Shown here: positions 1 to 8,956 of the stretch, one piece after another
How the letters are laid out: the number at the start of each line of letters is the position of its first letter
Numbering within the stretch: position 1 is the stretch's first letter
Assembly (NCBI RefSeq): GCF_051257895.1
Contig: NZ_CP194331.1
Coordinates: 2,418,001 to 2,482,000, forward strand
Length of the DNA stretch: 64,000 nt
Source: Gallionella straubiae
Lineage (GTDB): Bacteria; Pseudomonadota; Gammaproteobacteria; Burkholderiales; Gallionellaceae
Reading direction: 5' to 3'
Notes under the pieces: model-generated
Seen by the model: only the letters and a program-made list of their open reading frames with translations
What the model was told of the DNA's origin: nothing
The model's database searches: none
Translations under genes and position numbers: made by a program

Positions 1-33
1 CTGCTTAATATTAGCGGGCTAACTCTGCACCCC

Positions 34-60
34 TAAAGAATTGTCCGGCGATGCCGATAA
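34..60 (+). promoter_or_regulatory. Sigma-28 (FliA) promoter of flgKL
   Basis: The sequence reads TAAAGAAT (34-41), an 11-base spacer, then GCCGATAA (53-60). The known FliA consensus is TAAAGTTT-N11-GCCGATAA, so the -10 element is perfect, the spacer is exact and the -35 differs at two bases. It lies 38 bases before the flgK start. Hook-filament junction genes are classic late flagellar genes, so the assignment fits the context. Confidence 0.88.
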
Positions 61-97
61 TATAACTGAGCCCGTGTGGGCGATTTAAGGAAATATC

Positions 98-2020
98 GTG
101 GCTGATCTGTTTACCTCGTCATTAAGCGGTATGAATGCTGCCCAAGTAGGGGTGGCGACTACTCAGCACAACATTGCCAATGCGAACACTCCCGGCTATA
201 CGCGGCAGCAGGTTCAACTCAGTTCGCGTGCCGGGCAGCAGACTGGTTTCGGATTTGTCGGGCAGGGGGTCGATGTCACCAGTGTCATACGCATCTATGA
301 TCAATTCCTGAATACCCAGCTTTTGCAGGAGCAGAATCAGGCCGGTTATTTGACTACTTACCACACCGCCATAAAGCAGATCGACAATCTGATTTCTGAT
401 CCTACTGCCGGGGCTTCGCCGGCAATCCAGAGCTTCTTCGATGCGCTGAATGGGGTCGCCAGCGCCCCGGAATCAGTCCCTGCGCGCCAAACCATGCTCA
501 GTGATGCGCAGTTTGCCGTAAACAGATTCCAGGCCATAGACCAGCGCCTCACGGATATCGCCAACGCGCTTACCGGCCAAGTCTCCGATAGCGTCAATCT
601 TATCAACAGCTATGCCCAGCAGATCGCTGTCCTGAACGGCAACATCAAGCGGGTCGGTTCCCTGGGGCAAGGGCAGCAGCCCAATGACCTGATTGACCAA
701 CGTAACCAGTTGATCAGCCAATTGAACCAGGAAATCAAAACAACCGTACTGCAGCAGCCGGATGGAACGGCAAACGTGTTTGTTGGCAGCGGTCAGGCTT
801 TGGTGATAGATGAGCAATCGATGCGATTGCAGGTTGTCCAGTCGGCAAACGATCCGAGCAAGGTGGATATCGCCTATCTGAGCAACAATAAAGCCTTCAC
901 CTTGCAGCAAAGCAGTGTGCAAGGCGGCAAGATAGGCGCCTATCTTGCTTTTCGCGACCAGACCCTGGAGCCGGCGCGTAATGCCCTTGGCCGGGTAGCT
1001 GTGGGAATGGCAATCAGCATCAATCAGCAAAACCAACTGGGACAGGATTTGAACGGCGCACTGGGCAGCAGGCTTTTCAATGTGGCCGTTCCACGCGTCG
1101 ACAAGAATGCGAACAATAATGCTGCATCGGGAGTGCCGTCTGTCACGATCACGGATGTGGCAGGATTGACGACCAGCGATTATCAGTTAAGGTTTAATGG
1201 TGGCACGGGCTATAGCTTGGTGCGCCTGTCGGATAACGTGACGATGAGCTATGCAACCTTGCCGCAGACGGTAGATGGCATGACCATCACCGCGCCGACG
1301 CCGGTTGCGATAGGCGACAGTTTTTTGATACGCCCTACCGCAAACGGCGCACGCGACATTGCGCTGGCTACCAATGATCCTGCCAAGATTGCAGCTGCGG
1401 CCCCAATACGAGGGGCAGCCGCTTTGGCCAATACCGGCACCGCAACAATCAGCAGCGGAACAGTCAATCCGCCCCCGCCGCCAAATGCTAATCTTAGAAA
1501 CAGTGTAACGGTAACATTCATTGATGCGACTCATTACACTGTTACCGACACTACTGCGGCGACAACGCTGGTAGGGGCTCCGGGTGCATTGTATGACCCG
1601 AATGTGGGTGCAACCCTTTCCTTTAATGGGTGGACAACACAAATTACTGGAACGCCCATTGCGGGGGATGTTTTCAACATCACATCCAATACCTCCGCCA
1701 CCGGCGACAACCGTAATGCCTTATTGATGGCGGGTTTGCAGACGCAGAACCTGATGGCGAACGGAACCGTGAGTCTGCAGGGGGCGTATGGGCAGCTGGT
1801 TGGCAGCGTCGGTGCCAAGACCAGTGAAATGGCGGTGACGAGTCTGGCTCAAACCAACATGGTGGCCCAGACGGTGGCCGCACAGCAGGCGGTTTCAGGG
1901 GTGAATCTGGATGAGGAAGCGGCGAACCTGATACGCTATCAAAATGCGTATCAGGCGGCAGCCAAGGCGATGCAGATTGCCTCTACTATGTTCGATGCGA
2001 TATTGGCTTTAGGAAGGTAG
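98..2020 (+). CDS. flgK: Flagellar hook-associated protein 1 (FlgK)
   Basis: FlgK forms the first junction ring between hook and filament outside the cell. The N-terminus (ADLFTSSLSGMNAAQVGVAT, then an NTPGYTRQ motif) and the C-terminus (residues about 595-640, NLIRYQNAYQAAAKAM) are the conserved coiled-coil ends of flagellar axial proteins. The start is a GTG preceded by TAAGG. At 640 residues it is longer than the enteric protein of about 547; the extra length is in the variable middle, including a short proline run near residue 460. It is the first gene of a flgKL unit behind a sigma-28 promoter, and flgL follows after 7 bases. Confidence 0.96.
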   Translation: MADLFTSSLSGMNAAQVGVATTQHNIANANTPGYTRQQVQLSSRAGQQTGFGFVGQGVDVTSVIRIYDQFLNTQLLQEQNQAGYLTTYHTAIKQIDNLISDPTAGASPAIQSFFDALNGVASAPESVPARQTMLSDAQFAVNRFQAIDQRLTDIANALTGQVSDSVNLINSYAQQIAVLNGNIKRVGSLGQGQQPNDLIDQRNQLISQLNQEIKTTVLQQPDGTANVFVGSGQALVIDEQSMRLQVVQSANDPSKVDIAYLSNNKAFTLQQSSVQGGKIGAYLAFRDQTLEPARNALGRVAVGMAISINQQNQLGQDLNGALGSRLFNVAVPRVDKNANNNAASGVPSVTITDVAGLTTSDYQLRFNGGTGYSLVRLSDNVTMSYATLPQTVDGMTITAPTPVAIGDSFLIRPTANGARDIALATNDPAKIAAAAPIRGAAALANTGTATISSGTVNPPPPPNANLRNSVTVTFIDATHYTVTDTTAATTLVGAPGALYDPNVGATLSFNGWTTQITGTPIAGDVFNITSNTSATGDNRNALLMAGLQTQNLMANGTVSLQGAYGQLVGSVGAKTSEMAVTSLAQTNMVAQTVAAQQAVSGVNLDEEAANLIRYQNAYQAAAKAMQIASTMFDAILALGR

Positions 2021-2027
2021 GTGTGTG

Positions 2028-3299
2028 ATGCGAGTCAGTTCTAATACACTTTACGATAGCAATGTGTCATTGCTGGGGCAGCAGCAGACGCGGCTTATGC
2101 AAACCCAACAGCAAATCACAAGCGGGCGCCGTATCCTGACTGCAGCGGACGATCCGGTAGCAGCGGCTCGTGCATTGCAGGTTACCCAGTCCGATGCGAC
2201 GAACACACAATATGCCGCCAACCGGACTGCCGTACGCCACAAGCTTTCCCTGGCCGAGAGCAACCTGCAGGGGGTGACCTCTTTGTTGCAGGATGTGCGG
2301 ACCGCGGTAGTGAGCGCCGGTGGCGGAGGATTCAACAGCAATGACCGGAAATCTGTTGCAACCGAACTGAGCGGCAGGTTGCAGGAGTTGATCGGTTTTG
2401 CGAACAGCACGGATGGAGTCGGGAATTATCTGTTTGCCGGATTTCAGTCCAAGACACAACCTTTCGTTGCCACCCCCACGGGAATGGGTTACTCCGGGGA
2501 TGATGGGCAGCAAAATATACAGGTCAGCGCAACGCGCCAGATTGCAGCAGGCGATTCCGGGTCGGATGTGTTCATGCGTGTGAAGAATGGTAATGGGACG
2601 TTTGTCACCCGGCCTGCGGCAACCAATACCGGCTCGGGTGTGATCAGTACCGGTTCAGTGACCGGCAGCGCGTTGCTGAAGGCGGGGCATACCTACAATC
2701 TGACCTTCAGCGTGGGGCCGGATTTTCCGGGCGGGCCGGATTTGACGAAGTATGTCGTACGGGATACGACTCCACCGGCCGTTCCACCGGGGCCACAGGT
2801 ATTGCCAGATCCTCTCTTGCCGCCGCCGCCAGCGCCAGCCGTTTTGGGAGTACCCTATGTCAGCGGTCAGGCCATCAGCTTCGATGGAATGCAGTTCGAC
2901 ATCCAGGGGGCACCAGCCAATGGCGATGCCTTCACGGTAGTGCCCAGCACCAACGAAAGCATATTCAAGACTCTTTCCGATTTGATCAGTGCACTGAACG
3001 CACCGGTGGTCGGGGCCAATATGGCGAACAGCCTGAATCACGGACTCAAAAGCCTGGATAATGCGCTGAACAATGTTCTGAATGTCCGGTCATCGCTCGG
3101 TCTGCGCCTTAATGAAATCGATGCGTTGCAGACGGCAGGTGACGATCTGGGCCTGCAATACAGGCAAATCCTGTCGGAATTGCAGGATGTCGACTACAAC
3201 AAGGCAATCAGCGATCTGAGCCAGCAACAGTTCACTTTGCAGGCCGCACAAAAATCTTTCGTTAAAATCGCAGAGCTTTCGTTGTTCAACTATATCTGA
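2028..3299 (+). CDS. flgL: Flagellar hook-associated protein 3 (FlgL)
   Basis: FlgL is the second hook-filament junction protein, stacked on FlgK and exported by the flagellar type III system. The N-terminus (MRVSSNTLYDSNVSLLGQQQ, ITSGRRI, AADDPVAAARA) and the flagellin-like C-terminus are diagnostic. The ATG at 2028 is chosen over an in-frame GTG at 2025 because AGGAAGG at 2011-2017 is well spaced for it. At 423 residues it exceeds the usual length of about 310-320. Part of the excess is a proline-rich stretch around residues 245-275. It is convergent with fliR across about 50 bases with no clear terminator. Confidence 0.95.
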   Translation: MRVSSNTLYDSNVSLLGQQQTRLMQTQQQITSGRRILTAADDPVAAARALQVTQSDATNTQYAANRTAVRHKLSLAESNLQGVTSLLQDVRTAVVSAGGGGFNSNDRKSVATELSGRLQELIGFANSTDGVGNYLFAGFQSKTQPFVATPTGMGYSGDDGQQNIQVSATRQIAAGDSGSDVFMRVKNGNGTFVTRPAATNTGSGVISTGSVTGSALLKAGHTYNLTFSVGPDFPGGPDLTKYVVRDTTPPAVPPGPQVLPDPLLPPPPAPAVLGVPYVSGQAISFDGMQFDIQGAPANGDAFTVVPSTNESIFKTLSDLISALNAPVVGANMANSLNHGLKSLDNALNNVLNVRSSLGLRLNEIDALQTAGDDLGLQYRQILSELQDVDYNKAISDLSQQQFTLQAAQKSFVKIAELSLFNYI

Positions 3300-3348
3300 T
3301 TCTCAGGGACAAACCCCAGAATCATGCCTGCGGCGGCGGCTGACCTTG

Positions 3349-4128
3349 TCAGTGCGGCTGCTTTACCAGGTTAAGCATCGTGCCCAATCCTTCCTGGGTA
3401 AATCTGTCCAGCAACTGGGTGAAGTGAGGCATGGATAGTGCCAGCACGAGGAAACCAATCGCCAGCGTGATGGGGAAGCCGATGGCGAACAGGTTGAGTT
3501 GCGGCGCGGCGCGGGTCAGTATCCCCAAAGCGATATTGGCGGTCAGTAGTGCGGCCAGCAGTGGCAGGGAAATCTGCAAGCCGTAAGCAAAGATGCTTCC
3601 TCCCCAGCTAGCTACCTCATAAAATCCCCTGGCTGACATCATGCTGCCGATGGGTAATGTATGAAAACTTTCGGCCAACGCGGACAGCATGTATAAATGG
3701 CCATTCAAGGCCAAAAAAGCCAGTGCCGCGATCATTCCCAGCCATTGGGCAATGATTGGAGAGTGACCGGCATTTACCGGGTCATAAAAACTGGCAAACC
3801 CCAATCCCATCTGCAGTCCGGCCAGTTCGCCAGCCATTTCCACAGCAGTGAAAATCAGGCGCATGGTAAATCCCATCGCCACCCCGATGATGACCTGCTG
3901 AATGATGATTAACAGCCCTTGCGGAGAGCCGATAGCGACTGGCGGCATCTCGCCGAGGGTGGGTGCGATGATGATGGCAAGCATGACGGACAGGCCGATT
4001 TTTACGCGTGCCGGTACCTGCTTGTTGCCGAGTACGGGAGAGCTGGCAATCATGGCCAGAATGCGCGTCAACGGGAAAATCAGTGTGGCAAGCCAGACAT
4101 CGAGTTGTGCACTGGTGAAGCTGATCAT
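3349..4128 (-). CDS. fliR: Flagellar biosynthetic protein FliR
   Basis: FliR is an integral membrane component of the flagellar type III export gate, forming the FliPQR pore complex. The 259-residue protein has about six hydrophobic segments and the family motif around GLQMGLGFASFYDPVN. Its length matches other FliR proteins. It is the last gene of the minus-strand fliF-to-fliR block, 15 bases after fliQ, so it should be translated from a long polycistronic message. Confidence 0.95.
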   Translation of the reverse strand: MISFTSAQLDVWLATLIFPLTRILAMIASSPVLGNKQVPARVKIGLSVMLAIIIAPTLGEMPPVAIGSPQGLLIIIQQVIIGVAMGFTMRLIFTAVEMAGELAGLQMGLGFASFYDPVNAGHSPIIAQWLGMIAALAFLALNGHLYMLSALAESFHTLPIGSMMSARGFYEVASWGGSIFAYGLQISLPLLAALLTANIALGILTRAAPQLNLFAIGFPITLAIGFLVLALSMPHFTQLLDRFTQEGLGTMLNLVKQPH

Positions 4129-4143
4129 GTCAACACGCCCTGC

Positions 4144-4413
4144 CTAACCGATCATCCAGGGGATATTGCCGAACAGTCTTTGGATGTAATCGACCATCGT
4201 ATTTATCATCCACGGTCCGGCAAAAATCAGCACCAGGAAAATTCCCAGCAGTTTTGGAATGAAAGACAGGGTCATTTCATTGATCTGGGTGGCGGCCTGA
4301 AAGATGCTTACCAGCAGGCCAATGACCAGCGCGCTGAGCAGCAACGGAGCAGAGAGCATCAGCGTCATTTCGACGGCTTGCTGTCCGATGGTGACGACGG
4401 TCTCGGGGGTCAT
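4144..4413 (-). CDS. fliQ: Flagellar biosynthetic protein FliQ
   Basis: FliQ is an 89-residue, two-helix membrane subunit of the flagellar export gate. The sequence starts MTPETVVTIGQQAVEMTL and contains ATQINEMTLSFIPKLLGIF, which is the family signature. It lies 6 bases after fliP and 15 bases before fliR, in the usual P-Q-R order. Confidence 0.96.
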   Translation of the reverse strand: MTPETVVTIGQQAVEMTLMLSAPLLLSALVIGLLVSIFQAATQINEMTLSFIPKLLGIFLVLIFAGPWMINTMVDYIQRLFGNIPWMIG

Positions 4414-4419
4414 GGGCTA

Positions 4420-5253
4420 TCAGGTATAAAAACTCTGCGCCAGGGAGCCGATTATCAGGTTCCAGCCATCGGCCAGCACGAACAGCATGATCTTGAAGGG
4501 TAGGGAAATAATGGCCGGCGACACCATCATCATACCCATGGACATCAGCACACTGGCTACCACCATGTCGATAATGAGGAACGGAATGAAGATCACGAAG
4601 CCGATCTGGAAGGCGGTTTTCAGTTCGCTGGTGACATAGGCTGGCACCAGGATGCGCAACGGTACCTGATCCGCACTTTGCAGCGGTTCGCTGTTGGATA
4701 TCCTGACGAACAGCGCGAGATCCGCCTCACGGGTCTGGCGCAGCATGAAGGTCTTCAGCGGTACGCTGGCTTTCTCCAGGGCATGCTGGAAATCAAGCTT
4801 GTTTTCGCTGTAGGGCAGATAGGCGTCGGTATACATCTTGTCGAACACCGGCGACATCACGAAGAACGTGAGAAACAATGCCAGGCCGACCAGCACCTGG
4901 TTGGGCGGCGAAGCCTGGGTGCCGAGCGCGGAGCGTAGCAGGCTTAGCACAATGATGATGCGCGTGAAGCCGGTCATCATCAGCAGGATCGCCGGCAGGA
5001 AACTCAGCGAGGTGAGCAGCAGCAGTGTTTGCAGGCTCAGGCTGTAGGTTTGGCCGCCACCCGGTGCAGGTGTGCTGGTGAATGCCGGCAAGCCGGCTTC
5101 CGCATATGCGGCCGGGCTGGCCAGAAGGCAGAAGACAGAAAGGATAATCGGCCACATGGCTGCCAGTTTTAGCGGAAGGTCGGTGGTCGCCGCCGCTCCA
5201 TTTTTGCGCATAGTCTTTTGCTTCCGGTATCCCATCTGTCGAAACACCGTCAT
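4420..5253 (-). CDS. fliP: Flagellar biosynthetic protein FliP
   Basis: FliP is the core of the flagellar type III export gate. The 277-residue sequence has a cleavable-looking signal segment (LAASPAAYA near residue 50), then the family core FTRIIIVLSLLRSALGTQ and PPNQVLVGLALFLTFFVMSP. The start at 5253 overlaps the fliO stop as ATGA, which supports it, although it gives an unusually long N-terminal extension before the hydrophobic segment. An internal ATG at 5208 is an alternative start. Confidence 0.94.
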   Translation of the reverse strand: MTVFRQMGYRKQKTMRKNGAAATTDLPLKLAAMWPIILSVFCLLASPAAYAEAGLPAFTSTPAPGGGQTYSLSLQTLLLLTSLSFLPAILLMMTGFTRIIIVLSLLRSALGTQASPPNQVLVGLALFLTFFVMSPVFDKMYTDAYLPYSENKLDFQHALEKASVPLKTFMLRQTREADLALFVRISNSEPLQSADQVPLRILVPAYVTSELKTAFQIGFVIFIPFLIIDMVVASVLMSMGMMMVSPAIISLPFKIMLFVLADGWNLIIGSLAQSFYT

Positions 5254-5720
5254 TTGTTCCCCGTACCATGCTTTCGATGACTGATGATCGAAGACAGAAG
5301 GCTGGCAAATTTGTTTTCAGGGAGGTGGTTTTCTGTGGCTTGAAGATCGGCAGCAGGGATTTCTGCCTTTTGGAGCGTGTGCAAGGTGCGAATTTGCCCC
5401 GGCCCCACTCCGACTACCAGCCAGGTATCATTTACTTCAACCAGCACGATGCGTTCGCGCTGCCCTATTGATACGCCACCCAATACCTTGAGCGGATACC
5501 CCGATCCTTGCTGCACAATATTCATGCGCTTGAGCAGCCATGCCACAAGCACTATGGCGGCCAACACCAGAAGCAGGCTGAAAATGATTTGCATGATGTT
5601 GCCGGAGCTGACTGCGGGCGGCGGCGGGGTGTAGGCGGGGCGCGTTCCCTCCACGGCAGCCGCAAGTGTAGGAATCGCCAGCATGAGGGCCGCGATGGAA
5701 GTTTGGAGCTTGGTGCGCAT
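5250..5720 (-). CDS. fliO: Flagellar biogenesis protein FliO
   Basis: FliO is a small membrane protein that helps assemble or stabilise FliP in the export gate. The 156-residue product has an N-terminal signal-like segment ending near TLAAAVEG, a membrane helix around residues 45-65 (IIFSLLLVLAAIVLVAWLLK) and the FliO pattern LGQRE-like SIGQRERIVLVEV with DTWLVVGV. The start shares one base with the fliN stop (TAATG), and the end overlaps fliP, so translation is probably coupled. Confidence 0.92.
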   Translation of the reverse strand: MRTKLQTSIAALMLAIPTLAAAVEGTRPAYTPPPPAVSSGNIMQIIFSLLLVLAAIVLVAWLLKRMNIVQQGSGYPLKVLGGVSIGQRERIVLVEVNDTWLVVGVGPGQIRTLHTLQKAEIPAADLQATENHLPENKFASLLSSIISHRKHGTGNK

Positions 5721-6175
5721 TATCGGTTGAGGCGCCGCAACCGCTCGGATGGCGTGATAATGTCCGTCAGGCGTATGCCGAGTTTGTCATTTACCACCAC
5801 GACTTCGCCCTGTGCAATCAGGAATCCGTTGATCATCACGTCCAATGGCTCACCGGCCATGCCGGACAGTTCGACGACCGAGCCCTGTGCCAGTTGAAGC
5901 AAGTTCTTGATCGGCATCTTGGTGCGCCCCAGTTCAACGGTCAGTTGCACCGGGATGTCCAGGATCATATCGAGGTCGTTTGTGGCAGAGGCAGTACCGC
6001 CTGCCCCGAATTGCTCCAGTACATGCGGTTTGGTGGGAGTCGCTGGCTGGCTGGCGGGTGCAGTCTGCTCAGCCATGGCCGCACCCCAGTCATCGGTTGC
6101 AGTTTGTTCGGCCATGGCTGCGCCCCAATCGTCGGCAGTGATGGCTTCTTCGTTGATTGTGGTTTCGTCAGGCAT
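5720..6175 (-). CDS. fliN: Flagellar motor switch protein FliN
   Basis: FliN builds the lower C-ring with FliM and takes part in rotation switching and export docking. The C-terminal SpoA domain is clear (DMILDIPVQLTVELGRTKMP, IKNLLQLAQGSVVEL, LGIRLTDIITPSERLRRL). The N-terminus carries two copies of DDWGAAMAEQTA, encoded by two adjacent 39-base repeats at 6060-6137. Single DDxWxxAxxEQ-type motifs are normal in FliN, so the doubling is unusual. It overlaps fliM by 8 bases and fliO by 1 base. Confidence 0.95.
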   Translation of the reverse strand: MPDETTINEEAITADDWGAAMAEQTATDDWGAAMAEQTAPASQPATPTKPHVLEQFGAGGTASATNDLDMILDIPVQLTVELGRTKMPIKNLLQLAQGSVVELSGMAGEPLDVMINGFLIAQGEVVVVNDKLGIRLTDIITPSERLRRLNR

Positions 6176-7157
6176 GACCTTCTCCTTCGTTAGTCGAGAG
6201 CATTCTTTCGACCTTCAATGCATATTGATTGTTAAAAGCGCCATATTTGCATTCCATCACCGGCACGCCGTCTACCGAGGCGGTGATGCTGTCGCTGACC
6301 TCCAGCGGGATGATATCGCCGATTTGCATTTTCAACACTTGCTCAAAAGTCATATCGGCTTGACCAAGCGTGGCGACCAATTCGATGTTGGCGGACTGCA
6401 CCTGCTTGGAGAGCAGTTGCAGCCAACGCTTGTCGATAGCCAAGTGCTCGCCTTGCATGGTGCTATAGAGCAAATCCTTGACCGGTTCGAGCATGGAATA
6501 GGGCATGCAAATGTGGAATGAGCCACCATTGCCGCTTAGCTCGATGTCGAAAGTGGTGACGATCACTACTTCGTTGGGGGTGGCAATGTTGGCGAACTGC
6601 GGGTTCATTTCCGAGCGCACGAACTCGAATTCCAGCGGGTGGACTGCTTCCCAGGATTTACCATAGGTTTCAAATACCACTTCGAGCAGTTTCAGGATGA
6701 TGCGATGCTCGGTTTGGGTAAATTCACGTCCCTCCACGCGGGTGTGGAAACGTCCGTCGCCGCCGAACATGTTATCCACTACCAGGAAGGCCAGATTGGG
6801 ATCAAAGACGAACAAGCCGTTGCCGCGCAATGGTTTTGCCTGAATCAGGTTCAGGTTGGTCGGCACATGCAGGTTGCGGATAAATTCGCCGAATTTCAAT
6901 ACCCGCACCGGTCCGACCGAAATTTCCGGGGTGCGGCGAATGAAGTTGAACAGCCCGATGCGAAACAGGCGTGCGAAACGTTCGTTGATGATTTCCATGG
7001 TGGGCATGCGCCCACGCACGATACGTTCCTGTGAAGCCAGGTTGTATGAGCGAACTTCTCCAGGAGCGACTTCCTGATGATCGAGATCATCGTCTGTTTC
7101 GCCGGTCACTCCCTTGAGCAGGGAATCGACTTCGTCCTGTGAAAGAAATTCGCTCAT
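6168..7157 (-). CDS. fliM: Flagellar motor switch protein FliM
   Basis: FliM is the middle C-ring protein and the CheY-P receptor of the motor switch. The N-terminal peptide MSEFLSQDEVDSLLKGVTGE matches the CheY-binding segment. The middle CheC-like domain carries MPTMEIINERFARLFRIGLF and GGDGRFHTRVEGREFTQTEH. The C-terminal part is a SpoA domain shared with FliN. At 329 residues it is full length. It overlaps fliN and starts 6 bases after the fliL stop. Confidence 0.97.
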   Translation of the reverse strand: MSEFLSQDEVDSLLKGVTGETDDDLDHQEVAPGEVRSYNLASQERIVRGRMPTMEIINERFARLFRIGLFNFIRRTPEISVGPVRVLKFGEFIRNLHVPTNLNLIQAKPLRGNGLFVFDPNLAFLVVDNMFGGDGRFHTRVEGREFTQTEHRIILKLLEVVFETYGKSWEAVHPLEFEFVRSEMNPQFANIATPNEVVIVTTFDIELSGNGGSFHICMPYSMLEPVKDLLYSTMQGEHLAIDKRWLQLLSKQVQSANIELVATLGQADMTFEQVLKMQIGDIIPLEVSDSITASVDGVPVMECKYGAFNNQYALKVERMLSTNEGEGHA

Positions 7158-7163
7158 TTCCCG

Positions 7164-7742
7164 TTACTGGATAATGAATGAAGTAAACAACACGTCGGCA
7201 ATGCCGTTTCGACCGACATTGGGTTCAACTGGTGACGCTTCTTGCTCGGTGCTGATGGCAGGAGCGGTCTTGCGCAGGCCCACCACATATTCCACTTGCG
7301 CCCTGATTTGCTGGGCAAGCCTCTCCTTGCCATCAAAAGTGGCGAGTTCGGAAGGGCGTTTGCTTTGTAGCAGCATGTTCACACGGTGCAGGATTTCCGG
7401 TTTACTTTCCTTAATTTTCTCTTCGAGTTCCGGTTTGGTTATCTTGAGTGAAATCGCAATTTGCAGGTAGCGATCATCCTCCTCGCGCATCAGGTTGGCC
7501 GTAAATTGGCCTAAATCAACGAATTTCGGCGGTATCTCCGCGCGTGCTGATTCTGCGGATGCGGCGCCACCACGCTTTGGCGCTGGTTCCGGGTTCAGCA
7601 ACAGGAACGCCGCTGCTCCACCGCCTGCCAGCAGCACAACCGCTACGATGAACAGGATGAGCTTTTTTTTGCTCTTTTTAGGCGATGCTTCGATCTCTTC
7701 CTCTTCGGCGGCCTGTGCTGTGGGTTTTGCGGCTCTCGCCAT
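7164..7742 (-). CDS. fliL: Flagellar basal body-associated protein FliL
   Basis: FliL is a single-pass inner-membrane protein associated with the stator and motor. The 192-residue product has a charged cytoplasmic N-terminus (EEEEIEASPKKSKKK), one membrane helix (LILFIVAVVLLAGGGAAAFL, about residues 28-47) and a periplasmic domain with the conserved YLQIAISLKI segment. A further 92 bases separate it from fliK upstream. I found no sigma-28 or sigma-54 site in that gap. Confidence 0.93.
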   Translation of the reverse strand: MARAAKPTAQAAEEEEIEASPKKSKKKLILFIVAVVLLAGGGAAAFLLLNPEPAPKRGGAASAESARAEIPPKFVDLGQFTANLMREEDDRYLQIAISLKITKPELEEKIKESKPEILHRVNMLLQSKRPSELATFDGKERLAQQIRAQVEYVVGLRKTAPAISTEQEASPVEPNVGRNGIADVLFTSFIIQ

Positions 7743-7834
7743 ATTCGATTCCTTATCAGTGGTCGGAAAATCCAGCGCTAATGATAACCCGATTGGTGCT
7801 GAAATTTTCCATTAACTTAAGCCGTCGCCAGTGT

Positions 7835-8899
7835 TCAGGCAAAAGTATCCACCATTCCGTTATGGCGGCGCGCCGACACAGTTTGTGCGGCTTCCGGTAA
7901 CGAGCCGGCCGGTTCGGGCGCTGCGGAAATTCTGTGCTGTGCTGCCGTGCCGGAGTCCTGGTTCATGAACCCATCCATACTGCGGTCGCGCGGGGGCTGG
8001 TCGCTGACCGTAGTATTCCCCAACATGATGCCGTTATCGGCCAATATCTCACGAAGTTTAGGCAGGGCGTTTTCCACCGCCTCGCGCACTGCGCCATGCG
8101 GAGATGTGAACAGGGCGGTGGCTTGGTTGTCCGAAATTTTCAGCACCACATCCAATGGGCCTAAATTTGGGGGGTTCAGGTGCAGCTCGGCAACTTGGTT
8201 CTGTTGCGTGGCTATCCAGCTGATCTTTTGCGAAAACTCCTGTGCCCACCCATTGCTGCCCAAGGGAGTGGCAATGGCCGGCGTGTTGTTGGTTGACGTT
8301 GCCGACATTGCAGCAGGCGCCATCGATGGAACGACGGCTTGGGTGGTATCGGGCGCCGACTGAGCCGCGCCGGATAACCCTGCGCGGCTGACAGCCTCAG
8401 ATGGGGGCGCGATGGACAGGAGTTTGGTTATCTGACCATCTTCCGAGCCTGCCATGGGTGTTTTGTGCCCGGCTTCCAGGGAGGAAGCGAGGGCAGGGGA
8501 CTGCTGGCCATCTGTTTTCCGGGAAAGGCCGATGAGTGACTGAGTTGCCTGCATCCCTTCCGTTTTCTGCCCCTTGCTTTCCTGAGGGGGGAGTTGCAGC
8601 AATATTGCCGCAAGCGTGTTTGCCGGATCGCCAGGGGCGATGGCCGCCGCTGGGTCTTGCGCATCCTTCTGGGACGGGTCTGCGCCACCGTTCGTTGCAT
8701 TGCCATCAATAGCGATGGCGGTCTGCGCGGCATCCGGGACAGACAGGCCAGCCCCGTCGATTTGCCGTGCCAGCAAAAGCGCGAAAGGTTCGACAGGCTG
8801 TGCGCCCATCGCCAGCATATCCGCCGCAGAGGTGATCGCGGTGCCGGCCGCGGCATTGCCGGGCGGTTGGGGGGTGCTGCTGATCGGCAGGTTGCTCAT
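7835..8899 (-). CDS. fliK: Flagellar hook-length control protein FliK
   Basis: FliK is secreted during hook assembly, measures hook length and triggers the substrate-specificity switch to filament proteins. The 354-residue sequence has a low-complexity, Ala/Pro/Gln-rich N-terminal region, then the conserved C-terminal Flg_hook domain: VAELHLNPPNLGPLDVVLKI and an AVREAVENALPKLREILADN block. The gene lies between fliJ and fliL as expected. The N-terminal portion is poorly conserved by nature, so the assignment rests on the C-terminal domain and position. Confidence 0.93.
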   Translation of the reverse strand: MSNLPISSTPQPPGNAAAGTAITSAADMLAMGAQPVEPFALLLARQIDGAGLSVPDAAQTAIAIDGNATNGGADPSQKDAQDPAAAIAPGDPANTLAAILLQLPPQESKGQKTEGMQATQSLIGLSRKTDGQQSPALASSLEAGHKTPMAGSEDGQITKLLSIAPPSEAVSRAGLSGAAQSAPDTTQAVVPSMAPAAMSATSTNNTPAIATPLGSNGWAQEFSQKISWIATQQNQVAELHLNPPNLGPLDVVLKISDNQATALFTSPHGAVREAVENALPKLREILADNGIMLGNTTVSDQPPRDRSMDGFMNQDSGTAAQHRISAAPEPAGSLPEAAQTVSARRHNGMVDTFA

Positions 8900-8956
8900 G
8901 GTAGTTCTCCTTGTGTCTGGTTGGCGGCAGCGGAAAATTGGTCCGCCATCCTCGAT

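Noticed and set aside
1..33. End of an upstream flagellar gene at the window edge
   Set aside because: Too few codons before the stops in each frame to identify any gene.
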